From: Voacanga thouarsii | Lineage: Eukaryota; Streptophyta; Magnoliopsida; Gentianales; Apocynaceae | Direction of reading: 5' to 3' | Assembly: GCA_026120185.1 (NCBI GenBank) | Contig: JANUWF010001819.1 | Span: 1,860,001-1,924,000 of the forward strand | DNA: 64,000 nt | In this document: positions 36,871 to 46,618 of the stretch, in pieces | Numbering within the stretch: the stretch's first letter is position 1 | Layout of the letters: each line of letters begins with the position of its first letter | Position numbers and translations under genes: made by a program | The notes under the pieces: model-generated | Told to the model about the DNA's origin: nothing | Database searches by the model: none | The model's input: the letters and a program-made list of their open reading frames with translations, nothing else

Positions 36871-36896
36871 TTTAGCGAGATCAATAAATGCGTACC

Positions 36897-36966
36897 TGTC
36901 TTCTGGCTTTAATAACGGCAGAGACTCGTGCTGTCTTCTGGCTTTAATAACGGCAGAGACTCGTGC
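36897..36966. repeat. 35-bp perfect tandem duplication in the element D leader
   Basis: TGTCTTCTGGCTTTAATAAC... is repeated exactly at 36897 and 36932, ending with the primer site sequence. Element E has a diverged version of the same duplication at about 38800-38865, so it predates both. Confidence 0.9.
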
Positions 36967-36974
36967 CGATAACG

Positions 36975-37341
36975 TGTTATAAAATTAGGGTAGTGTTAGA
37001 ATAAAATCTACACACTACACACTAAGAAAATTCTAACTATTCTTTGCACAAGAATTTCTCTTCAAACTTCTCTCTTTCTTTCTCTCACAATTCTTTCTCC
37101 AATCTTTCTTTCACTAATCTTTCTTTCACAAAATGATGGTGTATTACAAGCTTAGAGAATAGCTCTATTTATAGAGCTCTAATTAGTGAAATACATCATG
37201 GCATACATCATCTTCAACTAATCTCAATTAATGATGTCTCCACTAAATGGTGGACATCCATAAAAATCTTCTAATAATTCACATAAATCCATAATTAGTG
37301 GAGCCTCCACTAATTAATGGAGATTCCAATAATTCATAACA
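36975..37341 (-). repeat. 5' LTR of element D
   Basis: Same length and termini as the 3' LTR, and next to the primer-binding site at 36960-36974. Confidence 0.95.
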
Positions 37342-37346
37342 TTTTT

Positions 37347-38535
37347 TATTTTTTATTTTAGATTATTTCTTTTTTTTTCCATCCCTTCCCTTCTTTTCTT
37401 CTTCAGTTACATGTGGCCATCATCTTCTTTTCTTCTAATTTTCCTTTCTATTCTTTTTTAAAATTTTTTTTAAGAAGGGAAGGAATGAAGAGTCGGGAGA
37501 AAAAGATGAGACATAATTCATGTGGAATTCAAGACATAAACAGCTCTCTAATCACTAAGATAAGTTAGTTCCATTTTATCCTTCTTTCTTGTCTTCGTCC
37601 CTTCTTCTCTAGTCACTGGCAGGCTACCCCCGGTCACCTTCAACTAATCAGACAATCGGTCCTTTATCGAAGATAATGCTCAACTCCAAGATTATATTTT
37701 TTAGATCGATCAGGAATCCAGAGCCTCCACAACAAGAGAGGAGCAATCGCCGCAAGCATAGCATTAGGCTCAGTATTTCAAAACCAACTTACAACAGAAT
37801 CAAGTTTCTATTTCTGGCATTGAGTTTTTCAATTTTTGATTTTTACAATTTATCACTCAGAACCTCTTCCACAACAAACTCAGGATGCCTCTTTCTCAAA
37901 GAAAATCCCTCATATCAAAATCAAGAGATTTTTCACATCTACAATAGAAACCCATAAAAACAACCAAAGAATCAGCTCACGAGTATAAAGCATAAGCTCA
38001 TAACATCTTTAGTAATAGGCCAATAACATATAAAAATGGGCAAAGATTGGATTTTGATGGAAAATTACTTTTGCTGAAGGTGTGCAATATTGAAGTCGAA
38101 ACTATGGGTAAGCGGAGCAAAAGAATGGATTTTTGGTAAAGAGCGCACTTTATGATAGGTCTCCTCATTAACTTGCTTTTGAGGCGTCTTCTTATAAAAT
38201 CTTGCATTTTATGCCATCTTCGGAGTCTAACTCGCCACCATCTAAGTCGCTACCTATGTTTCTGATGACGACTTCCAATTCCGTGAACTCATTGAGTCTA
38301 TCTTTGGGCTCCAACTCTATCAACGAAATGGCAGCCTCTCTGTCAACTTGCAATTGACGCAGAGGAACCACCATTTTGTATGTACTAACTCTTAGAATGG
38401 TATTTTCCTCCATAGTAAGGCAGATTGGTTGCAGTGGCAGGCTAGACAGGAAGAGGAGGACGCGCAAGGGGGGAGGAGCGAAGGGGGGACGGGAGGAAGG
38501 AGAGAAGGAAAAAGGAAAAAGATTTAAAAAACTTT
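37347..38535. other. Host DNA between elements D and E
   Basis: Mostly AT-rich, with a pyrimidine-rich block at 37365-37460 and purine-rich DNA at 38450-38520. The only open frame of interest is the minus-strand one at 38192-38413, listed separately. Confidence 0.5.
38192..38413 (-). CDS. Possible exon or gene fragment, unrecognised
   Basis: ATG at 38413 gives 73 codons, starting MEENTILRVSTYKMVVPLRQ and followed by an acidic, non-repetitive stretch with ELEPKDRLNEFTELEVVI and GSDLDGGELDSEDGIK. The composition looks like a real protein and not a chance frame, but I do not recognise the family. It could be one exon of a host gene or a decayed fragment. No splice partners were identified. Confidence 0.3.
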   Translation of the reverse strand: MEENTILRVSTYKMVVPLRQLQVDREAAISLIELEPKDRLNEFTELEVVIRNIGSDLDGGELDSEDGIKCKIL

Positions 38536-38540
38536 TAAAA

Positions 38541-38787
38541 TGTTGTAAATATGTTGAATTAGTGGAAGCTCCACTAATTCTTAATTAGTGGAAGATGATG
38601 TATTTTACTAATTAAGAATTTTATAAATAAAGTTATTTTTTAAACTTGAAATACACCATCATTTTGTGAAAGAATTGTGAGAACAGAAAGAGAGAAGTTT
38701 GAAGAAATTCTTGTGTAAAAAATACTTAGAATTTTCTTAATGTGTAGTGTGTAGATTTTATTCTAACACTACCCAAATTTTATAACA
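38541..38787 (+). repeat. 5' LTR of element E, internally deleted
   Basis: 247 bp, beginning TGTTGTAAATATG and ending TTATAACA. About 110 bases present in the 3' LTR are missing after AAGCTCCACTAATT, between short repeats of the motif CCACTAATT/TTAATTAGTGG. Confidence 0.93.
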
Positions 38788-38889
38788 CGTTATCAGCACG
38801 AGTCTCTACCATTACAAAAGCCAGAAGACTAAAGCACGAGTTTCTACCGTTACAAAAGTCAGAAGATAGGTACACATTTATTGATTCCT

Positions 38890-39943
38890 ATGGCTAACCT
38901 GACTAAACTCGAATTTGTAATCCTTGATATTACTGGAAAAAATTATATGTCATGAGTTCTCGATGCAGAAATGTATCTAAATACTGAAGGTCTTAGTGAA
39001 ACTATTCAAGAAAACAATAGTGCATCTGCACGACAAAAGGCCAAAGTTTTGATTTTTATCCGTCGTCATATTGACGAAAATTTGAAAATAGAATATCTTA
39101 CCAAAAAAGATCCATATGTCCTGTGGGTAAATTTAAAAGAAAGATTTGACTACTTGAAGATGGTCGTACTACCCACTGCATGGTATGAATGGTTGCACAT
39201 GAGGTTGTAAGATTTTAAAATCGTGAATGAATATAGCTCCGCGATGTATAAAATTACTTCTCAATTAAAATTATGCGGAAAAAAAGTTACTGATGAAGAT
39301 ATATTGGAGAAAACATTCTCCACCTTTCATGCCTCAAATATTATCCTGCAGCAACAATATCGCGAAAAAGAGTATACAAAATTTACAATTTAATTATTGC
39401 CCTCCTCATTATAGAGAAAAATAATGAGTTATTATTGAGAAATTATGAAGCTAGACCAACTGACCCAACAGCACTCCCAGAAATGAATGTTGTTGGCTCC
39501 AGTAGAAACCATCGTTATAATCGTAGCCGTGGTCGTGCTTATGATTGTAAACACGCTCGATATTTCCCTTATCATAGTCATAATCAAGTTGTGAAAAATA
39601 CTGGCCACTTAAAGTGGAACAAAAAAGATCATAAAGGAAAAGAAAAAGAAAAAGAAATGGAAGAAAAGTATAAGGATACATGTTATAGATGTGGCATGAA
39701 AGGTCACTGGTTACGTAACTATCGTACGGCCAAGCATTTAGTGGAGTTATTCACTGAAAATGAATAATAAAAATATTAAAGCAAATTTTTTTTAACATCC
39801 AGTGAATGATGCTGAGGATGATAATATTGATCCTAAAAATCTTAATATCAATATTACCCATATGGATGTATTGGATTTTTGTAAACACCCAAACGGTAGG
39901 ATAGACCATTTAATTGATGATGACAGTGTCCAGAAAAATTAAT
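38890..39943 (+). pseudogene. gag of element E, broken
   Basis: ATG at 38890 starts MANLTKLEFVILDITGKNYM, followed at once by TGA where C has a Trp codon (TGG to TGA). Another stop (TAA for CAA) precedes the DFK segment near 39210, and the frame is lost near 39390. The zinc knuckle reads CYRCGMKGHWLRNY: the fourth ligand is Tyr instead of Cys, so zinc binding would fail. Confidence 0.9.
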
Positions 39944-39960
39944 GCCTCACCCTGATATGT

Positions 39961-42900
39961 TTGACTTTTCATTATATTCTAATAATATTTACGTTTGCAT
40001 ATATATATTTTTTTGTTCAAATGGTTGTTATTAATGATGATGTATGTATTATTAATAATGGAATTACACACACCATACTCAAAAATGAGAAATATTTTTC
40101 TTATCTCAAAATTGGAAAAATAAATATTTATACAATAAACAGTAGTACAAAGGTGATTGAAAGCTCCAAAAGAGCTAGTATATTGTTGCATGAAGGAACA
40201 ATAATTACTATTGATAAGGCATTATTTTTCTCAAAATTCAGAAGAAATTTATTGAGTTTTAAATATATCCGTAGAAATGGGTATCATGTTGAAACAAATG
40301 AGAAAAATAGTATTGAACATTTTTATATTACTCAAATTAATTTGGGTAATAAATCTGTATTAGAAAAATTGCCGTCTTTTTCTACTGGCTTATATTTTAC
40401 AAAAATACGTACAATTGAAATTCATCATCTCGTAAATCAGAAGTTTACTGATTCTACTACTTTTAGCATTTGTCATGACCGGTTGGGTCATTCAGGATTT
40501 ACCATGATGAAAAGAATAATTGAAAATACACATAGTTATCCTATCCAGATAGTAGGATATACCATTTAATTGGTGATGACAGTATCCAGAAAAATCTGTA
40601 TTAGAAAAACTGTCGTCTTTTTCTACTGGCCTATATTTTACAAAAATACGTACAATTGAAATTCATCATCTCGTAAACCAGAAGTTTACTGATCCTACTA
40701 CTTTTAGCATTTGTCATGACCGGTTAGGTCATCTAAGTTTACCATGATGAGAAGAATAATTGAAAATACACATAGTCATCCATTGAAAAATAAAAAGATA
40801 TTGACATTTGAAAAATTCTCATGTGTTGCATGTTCCCTAGGAAAATTAATTGTTAGACCATCACCAGTAAAAGTAGGAGTTGAAAGTCCTACATTTCTTG
40901 AACGGATTCACGGAAACATTTGTGGACCTATTGATCCACCATGTAGACTGTTTAAAAATTTTATAGTCTTAATTGATGCATCATCGCAATGGTCATATGT
41001 GTATTTATTATCTACTCGCAACTTGACGTTTGCGAGATTATTTGCTCAAATAATTAAATTACGAGTACAATTTTCTGACCATCACATTAAAAATATCCGT
41101 TTGAATAATGTTGGTGAATTTTCATCACATGCTTTTGATGCAAATTACATGTCAATTGTGATTAATGTTGAATATCCTATAGCTCATGTTCATACACAAA
41201 ATGGTCTTACTGAATCTTTTATTAAAAGATTAGAATTAATTGTTAGACCATTATTAATGAAAACAAATCTCCCAACATCTGCCTGGAGACATGCTATTTT
41301 ACATGCTGCAGCACTTGTACATATAAGGCCAACTAGTTATCATAAATTCTCTCCTTTGCAATTGGCTTTTGGTTCAGAATCAAATATTACTCATTTAAGA
41401 ATTTTTTGGTGTACTGTATATGTTCCAATTGCACCAAACCAACGTACAAAGATGGGTCCTCAAAGAAGAAAGGGGATATACGTCGGATATGATTCTCCCT
41501 CTATTATCAGGTATATTGAACCCCTAACAGGAGAAGTATTCACAGCAAGATTTTCTGATTGTCATTTTGATGAATCATTATTCCCTAAATTAGGGGGAGA
41601 ACATAAACAGCATAAGAAAGATCTTGCTTGGACAACATCATTAAATTATCTTCATCCGTGAGCGCATGTGAACTTGAAGTTCAAAAGATAATTTGCAAAG
41701 TATTGCAAATCAAATGCCAGACGCTTTTGCTAACTCCAGAAGAGTTACAAAATTGCATATTCCAACTATAAATACTCCTATTCGAATCAAAGTTCCAGCA
41801 GAACAAAAGATTATACCTATACCTGCTGAGTCAAAAGCACTCCAGAGGCGTGGCCGACCTCTTGGTTCTAAAGATAAAAATCCTCAAAAGAAAAGAGGAT
41901 TAAATGATCCAAAAGATCACATTGAAGAAAAGAATGATAAAGACCAAAAGAAAACTGATGACAAAGAACCAAAAGTTGATGAAAGTAACACTGAAATTTC
42001 TATCAATTATATCACTTCCGGTAAAAATTGAAATAGGATAGAAACTGTTATTGATAATATATTTGCATACAATATATCTCTTGATGTTACACAGGATAAT
42101 GATGATCCTGAACCAATATCAGTTGATGAATGTCGGCATAGAAAAGATTGGCTGCAATAGAAAGATGCGATTCAATCGAAGTTAAATGCACTGACAAAAC
42201 GTGAAGTCTTCGGACCTGCAGTCCGAACACCAGAAGGTGTAAAACCTGTTGGCTACAAATGGATATTTGTGCGAAAACGTAATGAAAATAATGTAACCGT
42301 ACGCTATAAAGCACGGTTAGTAATCCAAGGTTTTTCACAAAGACCATGTATTGATTATGATGAAACTTATTCTCCTATTGTTGATGCTATTACACTCCGA
42401 TATTTTATCAGTTTGGCAGTACATGAAAATATAGATATGCGCCTATTAGATGTTGTCACTGCTTACTTGTATGAAAATTTAGAAAATGATGTTTATATGA
42501 AAATCCCCGAAGGATTTCATATGCCTGAAGTATATAAACATTATCCTCGTGAAAATTACTCCATCAAATTGCAAAAATCATTATATGGCCTAAAGCAATC
42601 TGGGCGCATGTGGTTTAATCGTCTTAGTGAATATTTATTGAAAGCGGGATTTAAAAATGACCAGGTATGTCCATGTATTTTTATTAAGAAATTTGGTTCT
42701 AAATTTGTGATATTAGCTATATATGTTGATAATATTAATCTTATTGGAACTCCTGAAGAGCTCCAAGAAACAGTTGATTATTTAAAAAGAGAATTCGAAA
42801 TCAAGGATTTTAGTAAAATCAAATTTTGCATTGGTTTACAAATTGAACATTTGGAAAGTGGAACATTTATTCATCAATCAACATATACAGCAAAAGTTCT

Positions 42901-43744
42901 AAAAAGATTTTACATAGACAAAGCACATCCATTGAGTATTTCAATGATCGTCCGGTCATTAGATGTGAATAAAGATCCTTTCCGACCTCAAAAAGATGAT
43001 CAAGAACTCCTTGGTCCTGAAGTACCATATCTCATTGCAATTGGGACATTGATATATCTTGCTAATAATACACGATCTGATACTACCTTTGCTGTCAATT
43101 TATTAGCAAGATTTAGTTCTTCACCAACACGACGACATTGGAATGGAATTAAATAAGTTCTTCGATATCTCCAAGGTACAATAGATCTCGGATTATTTTA
43201 TTCAAATAAAACCAGCACAACATTGATAGATTATGCAGATACTGGTTATTTATCTGATCCACATAAAGTACGTTCTCAAATGGACTATCTCTTTACATGT
43301 GAAAATATTGCTATATCATGACGTTCTACAAAACAATTTATAGCAGCTACTTCTTCAAATCATACTGAAATTATAGCCATTCATGAAGTAAGTCGAGAAT
43401 GTGTATGGTTAAGATCAATGATTCATTATATCTGAGATATTTGTGGATTATCATCTATCAGAGATATTCCAACTCTTCTTTATGAAGACAATGCAACTTG
43501 TACAGCTCAATTACGAGGAGGATATATTAAAGGAGATCGAACAAAACATATTTCACTAAAATTCTTCTTTACTCATAAACTCCAAAAGAAATGTAAAATT
43601 GATGTGCTACAAATTCGGTCATGTGACAACCTTGCAGATATTTTCATGAAGACCTTACTGACTGCAACATTTGAGAAGTTGAGATATAAAATTGGTATGC
43701 GTCAGTTCAAAGATTTAAAGGAATCGTCTCATCAGGGGGAGTAA
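39961..43744 (+). pseudogene. pol of element E with mutated catalytic sites
   Basis: The protease motif is INNGITHTIL where C has IDSGTTHTIL, so the catalytic Asp is Asn. The integrase has HGNICGPI and RLNNVGEFSS where C has HGDICGPI and RLDNAGEYSS, losing two catalytic Asp residues. The reverse transcriptase box is YVDN, not YVDD. A duplication near 40351-40782 and stops near 41660, 42030, 43154, 43320 and 43435 further break it. Domain order is otherwise normal, and the RNase H end matches C closely. Confidence 0.92.
40351..40782. repeat. About 190-bp duplication inside the element E integrase region
   Basis: AAATCTGTATTAGAAAAA starts both copies, at 40351 and 40592, and both run through the CATGACCGGTTRGGTCAT zinc-binding segment. 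The 48 bases between them (ACCATTTAATTGGTGATGAC...) resemble the end of gag at 39905-39943, so the rearrangement joined three pieces. Confidence 0.85.
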
Positions 43745-43869
43745 TAAACAGACATATAGAATAGTGTACTCTTTTTCCTTCACTAGATTTTTTTTTTCAC
43801 TGAGTTTTTATCTAGTAAGGTTTTAACGAGGCATATTCTTTATGTAATGGATGGACATTCAATGGGGAG

Positions 43870-44227
43870 TGTTGTAAATATGTTGAATTAGTGGAAGCTC
43901 CACTAATTATGGATTTATGTGAACTATTAGGGAATTAGTGGAAACTCCACTAATTAGTGGAAGTTTCACTAATTATGGATTTTTATGGATGTCCACCATT
44001 TAGTGGAGACACCACTAATTAAGATTAGTAGAAGATGATGTATTCCACTAATTAAGAACTCTATAAATAGAGTTATTCTCTAAACTTGAAATACATCATC
44101 ATTTTGTGAAAGAATTGTGAGAAAAGAAAGAGAGAAGTTTGAAGAAATGCTTGTACAAAAAATTGTTAGAGTTTTCTTAATGTGTAGTGTGTAGATTTTA
44201 TTTTAACACTATCCAAATTTTATAACA
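43870..44227 (+). repeat. 3' LTR of element E
   Basis: 358 bp with the same termini as the 5' LTR. It contains several alternating AATTAGTGGA / TCCACTAATT palindromic units near 43885-43975. Confidence 0.95.
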
Positions 44228-44471
44228 TAAAATAAAATTTAAAAAAGATAATGATATACTTTAATAAAAATTGTGAATTGACCAAAATACTATTAGACTG
44301 AGGATGTTCTCCATACATGGTTAACAGAATTGGCAGTTGACACGGACTAGTTAAATGAGGATGTTTTAAGGTTTAAAGGTAAGTTTCATTCGTTTTGTGA
44401 TCGAGAGTAGAAGTTGAATTTTGAGATAATTGAAAGTCACCATAATTATTTATTCAATGATTTATTATATA

Positions 44472-44683
44472 AAAAATTAATCAATTCAATTCTTTAATTT
44501 TTATATTTTGAAAGTTTAGATTTTTTTTTTCAACTTTTTAAGTCTCCTAATTATTATTTTTGTACAGTTTTGGTCATTTTATTAGGGTTCCGTTAATTAG
44601 GAGATCTAACAAGTTAAAAAAAGAAAAAAAAAATCTAAACTTTCAAAACATTAAAGTTAAGGGATTAAATCGACTAATTTTTC
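44472..44683. repeat. Foldback (MITE-like) repeat, copy 1
   Basis: Arms pair end to end: AAAAATTAATCAATTCAATTC at the left against GGGATTAAATCGACTAATTT at the right, GAAAGTTTAGATTTT against AAATCTAAACTTTC, and CTCCTAATTA against TTAATTAGGAG in the centre. It is AT-rich, noncoding and about 210 bp. It shares arm sequence with copy 2. Confidence 0.75.
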
Positions 44684-45425
44684 TTTAAATAATAAAGCAA
44701 TTAAAAAAATCTACCTCCAAATTTAGAAGGATTTCGAATAGATTTAAGATGCATTTTTGAAATTTATTTTTAAAAATCATAAAGTAATAAAAGTATTCGT
44801 TGTAAATCTATCTCAAATTTAATTAAAATTTAGAACAAATTCGAAATAAACTCTTAAGTATATATTATTTAATAAAAAATCCGTTCCAACTTTTGGAATG
44901 GAATTGGCATGCAAAATTCTTATAAAGGAATCCATTCCAAATTAAAGACGGTTAGTTAATAAAAAAATTTAAAAATTAATAAAAGAATTCAAGGCAAATA
45001 TATCTCAAATTTAAGAGAAATTTTAGAATATAATCTTAAGAAAAATTTATTATTTGACGAAAAATAAAATTAATAATTTAATTAATGAATATTTGCAAAT
45101 TTTAATTAATTTACATAGTTGATATTTTAATTTTGCTTTAAATTAATCTAATAGAATAGTTAGTATAATCATTTTATTAATATATTTTTTTTAAAATCTT
45201 TCATACGATATAAGTTAAATGAGTAGATATATCATTAATTTGATAGTTACATATTTTAAATTAAACAAACGTCAAAATATAACATTATTTAAATACTTGA
45301 TAAAATGACAAATTACATCTGGTGTGATTAAAATTTAATATATTTATTTTTTAACTTTTTATAGAAAATCTAACAATTAGATTATTAATTTGTGAAACTT
45401 ATATATACTTTACAAATATGCTTAG
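44684..45425. other. No gene recognised
   Basis: Very AT-rich DNA between the two foldback repeats, with no open frame of note. TTTGGAATGGAATTG / CCATTCCAAATT near 44893-44943 is a short imperfect inverted repeat. Confidence 0.4.
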
Positions 45426-45647
45426 AAAATAAGTCGATTTAGTACTTTAACTTTTATTTTTTACGATTTTGATCTTTTTTTTATTAACTTGTTAAATCCC
45501 TTAACTATTATTTTTGTACCGTTTTGGTTATAACCAAAACGGTACAAAAATATTAGTTAGGGGATTTAAAAAGTTTTTTAAAAAAAGAAGAGAGACCTAA
45601 ACTTTCAAAATGTAAAAGATAAGGGATTGAATCGATTAATTTTTCTT
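45426..45647. repeat. Foldback (MITE-like) repeat, copy 2, near-perfect palindrome
   Basis: The centre is the perfect palindrome ACCGTTTTGGTTATAACC... around 45532/45533. With one mismatch the pairing extends to ACTATTATTTTTGTACCG. The outer arms pair AAGTCGATTTAGTAC with GAATCGATTAATTT. It is about 220 bp and related to copy 1 in its arms (AAACTTTCAAAA, AAGGGATT). Confidence 0.82.
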
Positions 45648-46078
45648 TATTACATATATATATATATATATACATAAATATATACATATATATATAGTAT
45701 TCGATAATTAATTAATTAATATAAATGTAAATAATTAAATATATTTGCAAACTTATAAATCACATATATAGATATTCGAACTTCCTTAATTAAAATTTTT
45801 GAGTTAAAGTGTAATATTTAATATTTAAATATTCAGACTCAATTAGATAAAAAATTTGAATCTAATAGTAATAATTGAATTCGAGTTTGAACAACTCAAT
45901 AGAGCCGTATACAATCTTACATCAAGATGGATTTTTTTTTTTTTTTTGGAGCAATCCTATTGAGAGAGAACATTTCTGTCACGGTTTTCAGCCACTAAAA
46001 GCATAAGCTTAGTTACGTCAAAAATATGACATATCCATGATTGAAAATTGTGGCGAAATCTTTCTATTGGGTAGATTG

Positions 46079-46618
46079 GAATAAATAGCTGACTAAACCT
46101 TACACACTACAAGACATGCCTGGGAGTGAAGACCTTTTTTAGGAAAAGGACAACATAAATAATTGCGTTCCTAAAACATTGAAGCTTCATGCTATTTCTC
46201 CAAGGATTAGCAAGCTATAAATTTGACACCACATTTCCCACATTGTGTACCTTTTCTTTGCCGTCTTCCAATTCTCAATCGTTGCTGCCACTGACATCCT
46301 CATTGTTATTTCTCAGGTTAGCTTCGCATGTTCAGTACACTTTTTGTAAAACTTGCAGTCATTTCTCCTATAACATACTGCGGTTTCTCTTTTCCATTGC
46401 TAATGGCTTAGACAATTATCTTCTTATTTTCTGTTCTGTTCCTGGTTTTAATGTAACTAATTAATTTCTTGTTACTCTAAGAATTTTTGATAAATAAGTT
46501 TGCAACCTGCAGTGAGCATATATCCACACTGACGAGGATAAACTGATATATTACTTCAGACAGCAGAGGAGGTTGCTGTTGCCATTTCAAGCTTAAAATC
46601 CAGTACCCCTTACTTATC
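46079..46618 (+). promoter_or_regulatory. Proximal promoter and 5'UTR (probable 5'UTR intron) of the MATE gene
   Basis: A TATA-like AATAAATAG lies at about 46079. An intron in the 5'UTR is suggested by TTTCTCAG/GTTAGC at 46316/46317 and CAACCTGCAG at 46503-46512, ahead of the ATG at 46619. The open frame at 46189-46464 crosses this and is not expected to be translated as such. Splice choice is inferred, not proven. Confidence 0.45.

Larger units (their letters stand above)
31939..37341 (-). mobile_element. Ty1/copia element D carrying an RKD gene in antisense
   Basis: Two 367-bp LTRs (31939-32305 and 36975-37341) differ at only about one position by eye (CATCATGTCATAC versus CATCATGGCATAC). 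They are flanked by TTTTT on both sides, a compatible 5-bp target duplication though low in information. On the minus strand the order is 5' LTR, primer site CGTTATCGGCACGAG, partial gag, a 1.7-kb foreign block, then reverse transcriptase-RNase H, polypurine tract and 3' LTR. The foreign block (about 34620-36310) replaces the gag zinc knuckle, protease and integrase and holds an RWP-RK gene on the opposite strand. The element is non-autonomous. Confidence 0.88.
38541..44227 (+). mobile_element. Ty1/copia element E, full extent, inactivated
   Basis: LTRs at 38541-38787 and 43870-44227 with a perfect 5-bp target duplication TAAAA (38536-38540 and 44228-44232). Primer site CGTTATCAGCACGAG follows the 5' LTR, and a TGGGGAG polypurine tract precedes the 3' LTR. 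Gag and pol occur in normal order but with many stops and lost catalytic residues. It shows the empty site for the CACTA element nested in C. Confidence 0.95.

Noticed and set aside
46189..46464. 91-codon frame just before the MATE start
   Set aside because: It spans the probable 5'UTR intron and has no homology I recognise.
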